A stretch of DNA of 40,351 nt from JOPF133 sp052144935 (GCA_052144935.1 JBKQPR010000056.1:1-40351), one strand, 5' to 3'. Counted from the stretch's first letter, positions 1-8,885 are shown. Program-made: numbers and translations. Notes: generated by a model not told the origin, from the sequence alone.

Positions 1-1
1 G

Positions 2-448
2 ATGAAGCGCTACCGGGCCGGCCAGACCCTCCTGGTGGAGGCCTGGGATCGCGATTTGCGCAAGAAGCTGGCCACCGGCAAGCTGCTTACCGTCGACAAC
101 ACCATCGACATGGCCACTGGCACGGCCCGTTTCAAAGCCGAGTTTCCCAACGACGACGACGCCCTCTTCCCCAACCAGTTCGTCAACGCCCGCCTGCTGG
201 TGGATACCCGGCACGGCATGGTGATCGTTCCGTCGGCGGCCGTCCAGCACAGTCCTACCAGCGCGTTCGTCTACGTCGTGGGCCCGGACAGTACCGTCGA
301 GATGAGGACCGTCGTCCCCGGCCCCGTGGAAGCCGATAGCGCCTCCGTGGAAAGTGGATTGAAAGCCGCCGAGACGGTGGTGATCGACGGCGTCGACAAA
401 TTGCAGCAAGGGACCAAGGTAGAGGCCCGCACCCCGGCCAAGAAGTAA
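2..448 (+). CDS. RND efflux membrane-fusion (periplasmic adaptor) protein, C-terminal part, MdtA-like
   Basis: The reading frame is open at the left edge of the window, so this is the last ~148 residues of a longer protein and the ATG at base 2 is probably internal. The visible part matches the beta-barrel and membrane-proximal domains of MdtA/AcrA-type adaptors, with TIDMATGTARFKAEFPN, LFPNQFVNARLLVDTR and VIVPSAAVQ. These adaptors link an inner-membrane RND permease to an outer-membrane channel. The stop codon lies 6 nt before the first of two permease genes, so all three are probably one transcript, as in mdtABC. No outer-membrane factor follows here; it may lie upstream or be shared. The family call is firm, the substrate unknown. 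Confidence 0.88.
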   Translation: MKRYRAGQTLLVEAWDRDLRKKLATGKLLTVDNTIDMATGTARFKAEFPNDDDALFPNQFVNARLLVDTRHGMVIVPSAAVQHSPTSAFVYVVGPDSTVEMRTVVPGPVEADSASVESGLKAAETVVIDGVDKLQQGTKVEARTPAKK

Positions 449-454
449 AACCCG

Positions 455-3400
455 ATGAGCCCCTCGCGCCCTTTTATTCTGCGCCCGGTGGCCACGTCGC
501 TCCTGATGGCCGGCATTTTGCTGGTGGGCGGAGTGGCCTTCAAGCAGCTCCCCGTTTCCGCCCTTCCGCAGGTCGATTACCCCACCATTCAGGTGGTCAC
601 GTTTTATCCGGGGGCCAGCCCCGACGTGATGGCGTCGTCGGTCACCGCGCCTCTGGAGCGCCAGTTCGGCCAGGTACCCGGTCTCAACCAGATGACCTCG
701 GCCAGCTCGCAGGGCGCTTCGGTCGTCACTCTGCAATTCGTGCTGGATCTCAACATCGATGTGGCCGAGCAGCAGGTGCAGGCGGCCATCAACGCCGCCT
801 CTACGTTCCTGCCCACCGATCTGCCCAATCCGCCCATTTACAGCAAGACCAACCCCGCCGACACCCCCATCATCACGCTCGGGCTGACTTCCAAAACGCT
901 CCCGCTCTCCAAGGTCGAGGATCTGGCCGACACGCGCCTGGCGCAGAAGATCTCGCAGCTTCCCGGCGTGGGTCTGGTGAGCATCAGCGGCGGGCAGAAG
1001 CCGGCCGTGCGCGTGCAGGCCAATCCCACCACGCTTTCGTCCTACGGCCTGAACCTGGAGGATCTGCGCACGGCCATCGCCAACGCCAGCGTCAACCTGG
1101 CCAAGGGCAGCTTCGACGGCGCGCGCCAGTCCTACACCATCGGAGCCAACGATCAGCTTCTCACCAGCGCCGATTACAGGCCCCTGGTGGTGGCTTACCG
1201 CAATGGCGCGCCGGTGGTTCTTTCCGACGTGGCGGATGTCGTCGACGACGCCGAGAACGTCAAGCAGGCGGCCTGGATGAACAGCGTGCCGGCGGTGATC
1301 CTGAACATCCAGCGGCAGCCCGGCGCCAACATCATCGAGGTGGTGGACCGCGTCAAGCGCCTCCTGCCGATCCTGCGCAGCTCGCTGCCTTCCGCGGTGG
1401 ATGTCTCCATCCTCACCGACCGCACCACCACCATCCGCGCCTCCGTGCACGACGTGGAGTTCGAGCTGATTCTCTGCATCGCGCTGGTGGTGATGGTGAT
1501 CTTCGTCTTCCTGCGCAACGTGGCCGCCACCATCATTCCGAGCGTGGCCGTGCCGCTCTCGCTGGTAGGCACCTTCGGCGCCATGTACCTGTTGGGGTAC
1601 AGCCTCAACAACCTCACGCTCATGGCCCTGACCATCTCGACCGGCTTCGTGGTGGACGACGCCATCGTGATGATCGAGAATATCGCCCGCTATATCGAAG
1701 AGGGCGTGCCGCCTCTCGAAGCCGCGCTGCGCGGGGCCGAGCAGATCGGGTTCACGATTCTTTCGCTGACCGTTTCGCTGATCGCCGTGCTCATCCCGCT
1801 GCTCTTCATGAGCGATATCGTGGGCCGCCTGTTCCGCGAATTCGCCGTCACGCTCAGCGTCACCATCCTGGTTTCGGCCTTCGTTTCGCTCACCCTTACG
1901 CCCATGATGTGCTCGCGCCTCTTGCGGCACACGCCGGAGAGCGAGCAGGGGCGCATCTACCGCGCCTCCGAGCGCGGCTTTCAGGCCATTATCCGCTTTT
2001 ACGGCCGCACCTTGACGGTGGTGCTGCGGCACCGCTTCGCCACCATCGTGGTGGCGCTCGCCACGCTGGGTCTCACCGGCTATCTCTACGTGGTGATCCC
2101 CAAGGGCTTTTTCCCGGTGCAGGACACCGGCGTGATCCTGGGCATTTCGGAGGCCCCGCAGACCATCTCCTTCAAAGCCATGGCGGACCGCCAGCAGGCC
2201 CTGGTGCGGGTGATTCTCAAGGATCCGGCGGTGGAAAGCCTTTCCTCGTTTATCGGCATCGATGGCACCAATGCCACCCTGAACAGCGGGCGCATTCAGA
2301 TCAACCTGAAGCAGCTCGAAGATCGCGGCGTCAGCGCCAGCGACGTGATCCGCCGCCTGCAGCCGCGGTTGGCGCAGGTGGAGGGCATCACTTTGTACAT
2401 GCAGCCGGTGCAGGACCTCACGGTGGAAGACCGCGTCAGCCGCACGCAGTATCAGTACAGCATGGAAGACCCCGACCCCAGGGAGCTGAGCGAATGGGCC
2501 GGCAAGATGGTGGCGCGCCTCGCCAATTCGCCGCGCATCCGCGACCTGGCCAGCGACCAGCAGAACGCCGGGCTGCAGACGCGCCTGGTGATCGACCGCA
2601 ATACCGCCTCGCGGCTGGGCATCACTCCCACGGCCATCGACAACACGCTCTACGATGCTTTCGGACAGCGCCAGGTGGTCATCATGTTCACCCAGTTGAA
2701 CCAGTACCGCGTGGTGCTCGAGATCAAGCCCGAGTTTCAACACGGCCCGGAGGACTTGAGTAAAATCTTCATCCGCTCGGCCGCCGGCGGGGAAGTGCCG
2801 CTGGCCGGATTTGTGCGCTACGAGCAGTTGACCGTGCCGCTGGTGGTGAACCACCAGGGCCAGTTCCCGGTGACCACCCTGTCCTTCGACGTGGCGCCGG
2901 GCGCTTCGCTCGGCGATGGCGTCACGGAGGTGAACAACGCCAAGCGGGAATTGGGCGTGCCTCCCAGCATTCAGGCCGATTTCCAGGGCACTGCCAAAGC
3001 CTTCCAAACCTCGCTGGCCAACGAGCCGATCCTGATTCTGGCGGCCGTGGTTACGGTGTACATCGTCCTGGGCGTGCTGTACGAAAGCTACATCCATCCC
3101 ATCACGATTCTCTCCACGCTGCCCTCGGCCGCGGTGGGCGCGCTGCTGGCCCTGATGCTGTGCCACGAGGATCTGAGCGTCATCGGACTGATTGGGATTG
3201 TGCTGTTGATCGGGATTGTGGAGAAGAATGCCATCATGATGATCGATTTCGCGCTGGAGAAGGAGCGCAAGGAGGGCGAGGAGCCTCTGGAGGCCATCTT
3301 CCAGGCTTGCCTGCTGCGCTTCCGCCCGATCATCATGACCACCATGGCGGCGCTCTTAGGCGGCGTGCCGTTGGCGCTCGGTTCGGGCACCGGCCAGGAG

Positions 3401-3574
3401 CTGCGGCGGCCCTTGGGCATCGCCATTGTAGGCGGCCTGATTTTCAGCCAGTTACTGACGCTCTACACCACCCCAGTGATCTACCTGGGCTTCGCCAGCC
3501 TGGCACGGCGCTTCCGCAAACCGGCGCGGCATGAGGAAGAGGTGGTCCCGCCCGAAATGGTGGGGGAAGTATGA
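455..3574 (+). CDS. RND multidrug efflux permease, MdtB-like
   Basis: This 1,039-residue protein has the length and layout of AcrB/MdtB-type proton-driven pumps, with two six-helix repeats and two large periplasmic loops. It starts with MSPSRPFILRPVATSLL, the cytoplasmic end of TM1. The TM4 proton-relay aspartates are D401 and D402 (FVVDDAIVMIEN) and the TM10 lysine is K924 (VEKNAIMMIDFA), so the relay is intact. QRQVVIMFTQLNQYRVVLEI is a typical porter-domain stretch. It follows the adaptor by 6 nt and precedes a second permease of identical length. That arrangement fits MdtB and MdtC, which form a mixed trimer in E. coli. Which of the two is B and which is C cannot be decided by eye. The substrate is unknown. 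Confidence 0.93.
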   Translation: MSPSRPFILRPVATSLLMAGILLVGGVAFKQLPVSALPQVDYPTIQVVTFYPGASPDVMASSVTAPLERQFGQVPGLNQMTSASSQGASVVTLQFVLDLNIDVAEQQVQAAINAASTFLPTDLPNPPIYSKTNPADTPIITLGLTSKTLPLSKVEDLADTRLAQKISQLPGVGLVSISGGQKPAVRVQANPTTLSSYGLNLEDLRTAIANASVNLAKGSFDGARQSYTIGANDQLLTSADYRPLVVAYRNGAPVVLSDVADVVDDAENVKQAAWMNSVPAVILNIQRQPGANIIEVVDRVKRLLPILRSSLPSAVDVSILTDRTTTIRASVHDVEFELILCIALVVMVIFVFLRNVAATIIPSVAVPLSLVGTFGAMYLLGYSLNNLTLMALTISTGFVVDDAIVMIENIARYIEEGVPPLEAALRGAEQIGFTILSLTVSLIAVLIPLLFMSDIVGRLFREFAVTLSVTILVSAFVSLTLTPMMCSRLLRHTPESEQGRIYRASERGFQAIIRFYGRTLTVVLRHRFATIVVALATLGLTGYLYVVIPKGFFPVQDTGVILGISEAPQTISFKAMADRQQALVRVILKDPAVESLSSFIGIDGTNATLNSGRIQINLKQLEDRGVSASDVIRRLQPRLAQVEGITLYMQPVQDLTVEDRVSRTQYQYSMEDPDPRELSEWAGKMVARLANSPRIRDLASDQQNAGLQTRLVIDRNTASRLGITPTAIDNTLYDAFGQRQVVIMFTQLNQYRVVLEIKPEFQHGPEDLSKIFIRSAAGGEVPLAGFVRYEQLTVPLVVNHQGQFPVTTLSFDVAPGASLGDGVTEVNNAKRELGVPPSIQADFQGTAKAFQTSLANEPILILAAVVTVYIVLGVLYESYIHPITILSTLPSAAVGALLALMLCHEDLSVIGLIGIVLLIGIVEKNAIMMIDFALEKERKEGEEPLEAIFQACLLRFRPIIMTTMAALLGGVPLALGSGTGQELRRPLGIAIVGGLIFSQLLTLYTTPVIYLGFASLARRFRKPARHEEEVVPPEMVGEV

Positions 3575-3581
3575 CCCCTCA

Positions 3582-3687
3582 TTCACCGCGGAGACGCAGA
3601 GAAAACGGAGGAAGCGCGGAGAAATCCAATTCTCTTGTTTGGTTTTTCTCTGCGAAGTCTCCGTTTTCTCCGCGTCTCCGCGGTGAA
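3582..3687. repeat. 106-nt imperfect palindrome between the two permease genes
   Basis: The left arm begins TTCACCGCGGAGACGC at 3582 and its reverse complement ends the element at 3687. The arms pair over about 43 nt with a few mismatches around an AT-rich loop near 3625-3642. The element sits 7 nt after the stop of the first permease and 35 nt before the start of the second. Its size and form fit an intergenic hairpin repeat (MITE- or REP-like). In RNA it would form a long hairpin that could attenuate or process the message between the two pump genes. I saw no second copy in this window. Confidence 0.85.
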
Positions 3688-3722
3688 TACGGGGCCCGCG
3701 GTGAGAAGCAGAGCCCCCACCC

Positions 3723-6700
3723 ATGAGCCTCTCCTCGCCCTTCATCGCACGCCCCGCCGGCACCACGCTGCTCACCGTGGCGGTGGCCCTGGCCGGCGTG
3801 GTGGGCTACCAGTTCCTGCCGGTTTCGCCCATTCCGCAGGTGGAGTTTCCCACCATCTCGGTGAACGCTTCGCTTCCCGGCGCCAGTCCGGAAACCATGG
3901 CCTCCTCGGTGGCCACTCCGCTGGAGCGCCAGTTCGGCCGCATCGCCGGGGTCACCGAGATGACCTCCGCCAGCTTCCTCGGCTCGACGTCCATCACCCT
4001 GCAATTCGATTTGAGCCGCAACATCGACGCCGCGGCGCGCGACGTGCAAGCCGCCATCAACGCGGCGCGCGGCCAGTTGCCAACCAACCTGCCCAGCAAC
4101 CCCACCTACCGTAAGGTGAACCCGGCCGACGCGCCCATCATGATTCTGGCCATCACCTCGGATACCTACGGCACCGACCGCATATACGACGTGGCCTCCT
4201 CCCTGGTGCAGCAGAAGCTGGCGCAGATTCAGGGGGTGGGCCAGGTGTTTGTGGGCGGCGGCTCGCTGCCCGCCGTGCGCGTGGACGTCAATCCCACGCT
4301 GCTGAACAACTACGGTCTCGGCCTGGAGGACGTGCGCACCGTGCTGGCCGCCGCCAACGCCAACCGGCCTAAAGGCGACCTGGCCGATGACCGCCGCACC
4401 ACCGCGCTGGGGGCCACCGATCAACTTCTGAGCGCCGCCCAATACCGCTCGTTGGTGGTGGCTTACCAGGGCAATGGCGCGGTGCTGCTTACCGACGTCG
4501 CCACGGTTACCGACGCGGTGGAGGACATCCGTACCGCCGGTCTGCTGGACGGCAAGCCCGCCATCCAGTTGGTGGTCTTCCGCCAGCCCGGCGCCAACAT
4601 CATCGAGACGGTGGATCGCGTACGCGCCCTGATGCCCTCCATCGAGGCCGAGATGCCGCGCGCCATGAAGCTGCACGTCTCGCTCGACCGCACCACCACC
4701 ATCCGCTCCTCGGTGCGCGATATCGAGTTCACCATGATGGTCTCGATCTCGCTGGTCATCCTGGTGGTTTTCGTGTTCCTGCGCAGCGTGCGCACCACCA
4801 TCATCCCCAGCGTTGCCGTGCCGGTGTCGTTGATCGGCACCTTCGGCGTCATGTACCTGCTGGGATACAGCATCGACAACCTGTCGCTGATGGCGCTCAC
4901 CATCGCCACAGGGTTCGTGGTGGACGATGCCATCGTGGTGATCGAGAACATCACCCGCCACCTGGAGGCCGGCATGACCCCCATGCAGGCCACCCTCCTG
5001 GGCGCCAGGGAGATCGGCTCGACGGTGGTCACCATGAGCACCTCGCTGATCGCCGTATTCATCCCCATCCTGCTGATGACCGGCATCGTGGGCCGCCTGT
5101 TCCGGGAGTTTGCGGTGACCCTCTCAGTGGCGATTCTAGTGTCGCTGTCGGCCTCGCTCACCACGACTCCCATGATGTGCTCGCGCCTGCTGCGCAACCA
5201 CGATCGGGAGCGCCACGGCTTTTTCTACCGCCTGAGCGAAGCGGGTTTCAACGGCATCCTGCACTTCTACGAGCGGTCGCTGGGCTGGATCCTGCGCCAT
5301 CAGTCCTTCACCCTGGCGGTCACCATGGGCACCGTCGCCCTGACCGTATACCTCTACGCCATCGTGCCGAAAGGCTTCTTCCCACAGCAGGACACCGGAC
5401 GCCTCAGCGGCACCATCCTGGCCGATCAGCAGACCTCCTTTCAGTCCATGGACACGCGCTTCGGCCAGTTCATTCGCACGGTGCGCGCCGATCCCGATGT
5501 CTCCATCGTGATCGGCTCGATGGGCGGCGGCGGTATGGGCGGCGGCAGTACGCTGAACACCGGCCGCATGTTCGTCACGCTGCGGGATCCGGGGCGCACC
5601 CTCACCGCCGATGAGGTGATCGCCCACATTCGCAAGGGCCCCGTCTCGCAAATCCCCGGTTCCACGCTGTTCCTGCAATCCGTGCAGGACCTGCGCATCG
5701 GCGGGCGCGGCAGCTCCGCGCAGTACCAGTACACCCTGCAAGGCGACAACCTGGCCGACCTGGCTCTGTGGGCCCCGCGCATGCTCCAGGCCATGCGCCA
5801 GGTGCCGGGCGTAGTGGACCTGACCAGCGATCAGCAGGACAAGGGCTTGCAAGCCTCGCTGGCGATAGACCGCGCCACAGCCTCCCGCCTGGGCATCTCG
5901 GCCCAGGCCATCGACAATACCCTCTACGACGCTTTCGGCCAGCGCCAGGTCTCCACCATGTACACGCAGATCAATCAGTACCACGTGGTGATGGAAGTGG
6001 ATCCGGTTTTCTGGCAGAACCCTGACGGCCTGAAGTATTTGTACGTGAAGGGCACGCGCGGCCAGGTGCCGCTGAGCGCCTTTACGCACTACCAGCCCAA
6101 CACCAGTCCGCTGGCGGTGAACCACTCGGGCCAGTTCCCCTCGGTGACCATTTCCTTCAACCTGTCGCCTGGCATGCCTTTGGGAACCGCGGTGGAGCGG
6201 ATCCTCGGAATCCAGCGCAACCTGGGCCTTCCGGCCACCATCCACGGCAGCTTTTCGGGCACCGCGCAAGCCTTCCAGGATTCGCTCGCGAACGAGCCGG
6301 TCCTGATCGCGGCCGCCCTGGTGACCGTGTACATCGTGCTGGGGATGCTGTACGAGAGCCTGATTCACCCGATCACGATTCTGTCCACGCTGCCCTCGGC
6401 CGGGGTGGGCGCGCTGCTGGCGCTGATGATCACCAAGACCGACCTGAGCGTGATCGCGCTGATCGGGATCATCCTGCTCATCGGCATCGTTATAAAGAAC
6501 GCCATCATGATGATCGATTTCGCCGTGGAGACCGAGCGCAGGGAGCACAAGACACCCTTGCAATCCATCTTTCAGGCCTGCCTCCTGCGCTTCCGTCCGA
6601 TCACCATGACCACCATGGCCGCGCTCTTCGGCGGGCTGCCGCTGGCGCTGGGGACGGGACCCGGATCGGAGTTGCGCCGCCCGCTGGGCATTGCCATCGT

Positions 6701-6842
6701 GGGCGGCCTGACGCTCAGCCAGTTGCTGACTCTGTACACGACCCCGGTGGTTTACCTCTACCTCGACCGCCTCCGTGTGCGCCTGGGCGCACTCCGCCGG
6801 AAGCTGCGCGGTCGGGCGCCGGCCCCCGCGGTGGGCGATTAG
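3723..6842 (+). CDS. RND multidrug efflux permease, MdtC-like
   Basis: This second permease of exactly 1,039 residues is clearly paralogous to the one upstream. It opens MSLSSPFIARPAGTTLL, carries D401/D402 in TM4 (FVVDDAIVVIEN) and K925 in TM10 (VIKNAIMMIDFA), and shares the NTLYDAFGQRQV porter motif. A glycine-rich stretch (MGGGGMGGGST, about residues 600-610) lies in the second periplasmic region and has no counterpart in the neighbour. By analogy with MdtB2C it probably assembles with the upstream permease into a heterotrimeric proton/drug antiporter. No strong ribosome-binding site precedes the ATG. The long palindrome upstream may adjust the B:C ratio (inference). Confidence 0.92.
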   Translation: MSLSSPFIARPAGTTLLTVAVALAGVVGYQFLPVSPIPQVEFPTISVNASLPGASPETMASSVATPLERQFGRIAGVTEMTSASFLGSTSITLQFDLSRNIDAAARDVQAAINAARGQLPTNLPSNPTYRKVNPADAPIMILAITSDTYGTDRIYDVASSLVQQKLAQIQGVGQVFVGGGSLPAVRVDVNPTLLNNYGLGLEDVRTVLAAANANRPKGDLADDRRTTALGATDQLLSAAQYRSLVVAYQGNGAVLLTDVATVTDAVEDIRTAGLLDGKPAIQLVVFRQPGANIIETVDRVRALMPSIEAEMPRAMKLHVSLDRTTTIRSSVRDIEFTMMVSISLVILVVFVFLRSVRTTIIPSVAVPVSLIGTFGVMYLLGYSIDNLSLMALTIATGFVVDDAIVVIENITRHLEAGMTPMQATLLGAREIGSTVVTMSTSLIAVFIPILLMTGIVGRLFREFAVTLSVAILVSLSASLTTTPMMCSRLLRNHDRERHGFFYRLSEAGFNGILHFYERSLGWILRHQSFTLAVTMGTVALTVYLYAIVPKGFFPQQDTGRLSGTILADQQTSFQSMDTRFGQFIRTVRADPDVSIVIGSMGGGGMGGGSTLNTGRMFVTLRDPGRTLTADEVIAHIRKGPVSQIPGSTLFLQSVQDLRIGGRGSSAQYQYTLQGDNLADLALWAPRMLQAMRQVPGVVDLTSDQQDKGLQASLAIDRATASRLGISAQAIDNTLYDAFGQRQVSTMYTQINQYHVVMEVDPVFWQNPDGLKYLYVKGTRGQVPLSAFTHYQPNTSPLAVNHSGQFPSVTISFNLSPGMPLGTAVERILGIQRNLGLPATIHGSFSGTAQAFQDSLANEPVLIAAALVTVYIVLGMLYESLIHPITILSTLPSAGVGALLALMITKTDLSVIALIGIILLIGIVIKNAIMMIDFAVETERREHKTPLQSIFQACLLRFRPITMTTMAALFGGLPLALGTGPGSELRRPLGIAIVGGLTLSQLLTLYTTPVVYLYLDRLRVRLGALRRKLRGRAPAPAVGD

Positions 6843-6847
6843 CGCCG

Positions 6848-6880
6848 GTGGGGCAGGGGTGCCTCTGGGCCCGCCTGCCA
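6848..6880 (+). repeat. Dispersed GC-rich hairpin repeat, copy 1
   Basis: The arms GGCAGG and CCTGCC enclose the core GGTGCCTCTGGGCCCGCCT (6858-6876). A close relative with the same arms lies at 27471-27502, and the core recurs at 17333-17352 (opposite strand), 32852-32871 and 39211-39230. It sits just after the MdtC-like stop, between convergent genes, and could act as a transcription stop or RNA-stabilising hairpin. No T-tract follows. Confidence 0.6.
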
Positions 6881-6894
6881 ACCACTTCCCGGGC

Positions 6895-7455
6895 TCAAAT
6901 CGCCAGTTTCCCGTGATACATCAGATCCTTCAACCGGAACTGCACTTCGCGCTCCGGGAAGCTGATGCCCGCGAGGTAGAGGCGGAAGACCACGGTCTTA
7001 TCGGTGGGCTGCACTTCCCGCGGAAACACCAGCCGGAGGACCGGGTCTGAGCGCATCGGCGGAAAGTAACCAATAATCTTATACGTCTTCCGCCCCACGA
7101 TCATCACCGACTCCTCTTCGAGGCTGCGCATCTCCTCGGCCTTGCCCAGCGCGCTCAGGGCCGGGTAGGGGATCGCCAGGACGATATCTTTATCGTGGTT
7201 CTCGCTGATGAAGGAGGCGTAGTCCGGGTCCGGCTCCGGGAGCGGGTTCTTGCGCAGCCGCAACTCGCCCTCGGCATCCTCAATCGGCTGGGCCGTGGCA
7301 AGATACACCACCACCTCGGGGGACGGACCCGTAATTTGCGCCCAAGGACTGTTGCCGAGAAGCGAATCGATTTCCAGGCTGGTCCATTTCTCCGGTGGCT
7401 TGGTTTCCCAAAACGGTTGCGCCAGGAAGAAGAGGAGAGGAAGCAGCGCGTACAT
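6895..7455 (-). CDS. Conserved secreted protein of unknown function
   Basis: This 186-residue protein starts with a short hydrophobic leader (MYALLPLLFFLAQPFW) and is probably exported. The following segment has WTSLEIDSLLGNSPWAQ, a W-T...SPWA pattern I associate from memory with acidobacterial hypothetical proteins, perhaps related to GWxTD-type proteins; this is not certain. The rest is mixed alpha/beta, with a basic RLVFPREVQPTDKTVVFRLYL stretch typical of a beta-sandwich edge. There are no cysteines and no catalytic motif that I recognise. It is convergent with the MdtC-like gene and divergent from rimI. The start was chosen because it gives a leader directly; no clear Shine-Dalgarno sequence precedes it. 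Confidence 0.7.
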   Translation of the reverse strand: MYALLPLLFFLAQPFWETKPPEKWTSLEIDSLLGNSPWAQITGPSPEVVVYLATAQPIEDAEGELRLRKNPLPEPDPDYASFISENHDKDIVLAIPYPALSALGKAEEMRSLEEESVMIVGRKTYKIIGYFPPMRSDPVLRLVFPREVQPTDKTVVFRLYLAGISFPEREVQFRLKDLMYHGKLAI

Positions 7456-7662
7456 GAAGTTACATTATGCACGCCCGGTGGCGGGGGTGGAAGGGCCGGG
7501 GAGGGATCAAGCCGGCTTGATTGGCGTGGCCACCCTGATTACGGGTGCGGCCCGGGGTTCCCGGCCGCTGCCCGGGGCGGGCGAGATCGCGGGTGCCGCC
7601 GCGTCGGCCGCGCCGCGCCGTCCTCGCCAACCTGGCCAAGGCAAGCGGATAATAAGAGCGGC

Positions 7663-8100
7663 ATGCTCCTGATCCGCCGCGGCGAACCGCGGGACCTGGC
7701 CGCGGTGGCGGCCATCCAGGCTGAGAGTCCGGAAGCCTCCGAGTGGGAGGTCGGCGGGTATCCGCAACTCGATTTTTGGGTGGCGGCCGAGGGCGGCGGC
7801 GCCCTCGGCGACAGCGGCCGCATCGCCGGTTTCCTGGTGGCGCGTACCCTGGCGCCGGGCGAACGGGAACTGCTGAACATGGCGGTAGCGGCCCGCCTCC
7901 GCCGGCGGGGTATCGCGCGAGAGCTGGTGACAGCTTTTCTCAAGGGCTCCCCTGGTGCGGTTTTCCTGGAGGTGCGGGAGTCCAACCAGGGCGCCAGAGA
8001 TCTCTATAAGTCCATGGGATTTCATGAGGTTGGCCTACGGCGAAACTACTACCAGTACCCCCCTGAAGCGGCTATTGTCATGAAGTTTCATTCATGTTAA
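7663..8100 (+). CDS. rimI: GNAT acetyltransferase, RimI-like (ribosomal protein S18 alanine N-acetyltransferase)
   Basis: This 145-residue protein has the compact GNAT fold. LNMAVAARLRRRGIARELV (about residues 67-85) is motif A with the acetyl-CoA pyrophosphate loop R-R-G-I-A. EVRESNQGARDLYKSMGFHEVGLRRNYY is the RimI-type motif B with the conserved N-x-x-A-x-x-L-Y-x-x-x-G-F pattern. RimI acetylates the N-terminal alanine of ribosomal protein S18 in the cytosol. The frame is open far upstream to about 7195, but that extension overlaps the opposite-strand gene and has no GNAT sequence, so I take the ATG at 7663. The usual partner tsaB is not adjacent. Another GNAT substrate is possible. Confidence 0.87.
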   Translation: MLLIRRGEPRDLAAVAAIQAESPEASEWEVGGYPQLDFWVAAEGGGALGDSGRIAGFLVARTLAPGERELLNMAVAARLRRRGIARELVTAFLKGSPGAVFLEVRESNQGARDLYKSMGFHEVGLRRNYYQYPPEAAIVMKFHSC

Positions 8101-8110
8101 GGTGGCGTGT

Positions 8111-8127
8111 AGACGGTGATGCCGTCT
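8111..8127 (+). terminator. Weak hairpin after rimI
   Basis: AGACGG (8111-8116) pairs with CCGTCT (8122-8127) around a 5-nt loop. It starts 10 nt after the rimI stop. The following bases are TCAACAAA rather than a U-tract, so it is at best a weak terminator or an RNA end-protecting hairpin. Confidence 0.3.
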
Positions 8128-8217
8128 TCAACAAATCATGAACGAGATTACCCACCGAGCCTTCTTTCCGAACCAACCGACTCGGCGTGGCAACCTCACT
8201 GGGAGGAATTGCCCAAT

Positions 8218-8454
8218 ATGGAACGGAACGCACAGGAAGAGTTGAAAGCGCACCTGATGGCAACCAACGAGGAGTTTCGCAGGCTGGCCGGCCAGCACTT
8301 GGAGTACGCCCAGAAGCTGGACAGTCTGGAATCTCTGCCCCATTTGACCTATGAGGAACAGATGGAAGAAACGCGGCTCAAGAAGTTGAAACTCCGGTTG
8401 AAAGATCAGATGGAAGCGATCGTGAGCCAGTACCGCTCGCAGCAGGTCGCTTAA
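8218..8454 (+). CDS. DUF465 (YdcH-like) small helical protein
   Basis: This 78-residue protein is predicted to be a helical hairpin. The end of the hallmark motif is clear: LKKLKLRLKDQMEAI at about residues 57-71, matching the LKkrKLrLKDeI pattern of DUF465. The first helix (EELKAHLMATNEEFRRLAGQH) also fits. The frame is open back to 8116, but the ATG at 8218 follows a good Shine-Dalgarno sequence (GGGAGG, 8201-8206) and gives the family's normal length. The function of DUF465 proteins is not settled. The gene is followed by a strong intrinsic terminator, so it ends its transcript. Confidence 0.85.
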   Translation: MERNAQEELKAHLMATNEEFRRLAGQHLEYAQKLDSLESLPHLTYEEQMEETRLKKLKLRLKDQMEAIVSQYRSQQVA

Positions 8455-8484
8455 CGTCGGGTGCGCTGCAAGGTAAGAGGGAAC

Positions 8485-8521
8485 GCCCGGTCGGCTTCGG
8501 CTGACCGGGCTTTTGATTTTT
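8485..8521 (+). terminator. Strong intrinsic terminator with UUCG tetraloop
   Basis: GCCCGGTCGGC (8485-8495) pairs with GCTGACCGGGC (8500-8510), 11 bp with one G-U wobble, closed by a TTCG tetraloop. TTTTGATTTTT follows directly. This is a textbook rho-independent terminator 30 nt after the DUF465 stop. Confidence 0.93.
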
Positions 8522-8540
8522 AGGGAGCTACAGGAAGCCC

Positions 8541-8816
8541 ATGGAACCGGACGAAGATCCCGTTGCGATCCCCATCACGGATGTTTTCGACCTGCACACG
8601 GTTCCGCCGCGCGACGTGAAATGGGTGGTGGAGGAGTACCTCCTGGAAGCCAGGCGCCTGGGCTTGCGGGCGCTGCGCATCATCCACGGGCGCGGCATCG
8701 GCGTTCAGCGCGAGATCGTGCGCCAGGTTCTGGCGCGAACCGAATTCGTGGTGGATTTCCGAGACGCCCCGGCCGACGCCGGTGGTTGGGGCGCCACCAT
8801 CGTGACGCTTCGATAG
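8541..8816 (+). CDS. Smr-domain protein
   Basis: This 91-residue protein is a stand-alone Smr domain, as found at the C-terminus of MutS2. The conserved D-L-H motif is FDLHTVPPRD (residues 16-25) and the second is HGRGIG (residues 49-54), with GGWGATIVTL at the end corresponding to the G-x-G-x-T/V-x-V-x-L strand. Smr domains bind or nick nucleic acids; recent work on relatives links them to mRNA cleavage at stalled ribosomes, but small solo Smr proteins vary. AGGAAG precedes the ATG. The gene lies just beyond the terminator, so it needs its own promoter or read-through; none was obvious. Confidence 0.87.
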   Translation: MEPDEDPVAIPITDVFDLHTVPPRDVKWVVEEYLLEARRLGLRALRIIHGRGIGVQREIVRQVLARTEFVVDFRDAPADAGGWGATIVTLR

Positions 8817-8824
8817 CATTTGCG

Positions 8825-8833
8825 TGATATAAA
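8825..8833 (+). promoter_or_regulatory. Candidate extended -10 promoter for the giant Ig-repeat gene
   Basis: TGATATAAA matches the extended -10 pattern TGnTATAAT with one mismatch. It lies just after the Smr stop and would start transcription near 8840, giving a leader of about 140 nt. No convincing -35 box was found at the usual spacing, which extended -10 promoters can tolerate. Confidence 0.45.
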
Positions 8834-8873
8834 ATCAGGGGAAAACCCGCTTTTTGGAACCCCAATCGCTCCA

Positions 8874-8885
8874 TTTCGTACGAAA
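8874..8885. promoter_or_regulatory. Perfect 12-bp palindrome in the leader, possible operator
   Basis: TTTCGTACGAAA reads the same on both strands. It lies about 34 nt downstream of the predicted start of transcription and 94 nt before the giant gene, where a dimeric repressor could bind. No regulator family is identified. Confidence 0.35.

Noticed and set aside
1909..2763. 284-codon frame overlapping the MdtB-like gene on the same strand
   Set aside because: It is an out-of-frame reading of the permease (Gly/Ala/His/Arg rich) with no independent motif.
3582..3687. Integron attC site or intrinsic terminator
   Set aside because: There is no integrase, no attC core sites and no U-tract after the stem; a REP/MITE-like palindrome fits better.
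7195..7662. Upstream extension of the RimI frame
   Set aside because: It overlaps the opposite-strand secreted protein gene and adds no GNAT sequence; the normal family length begins at 7663.
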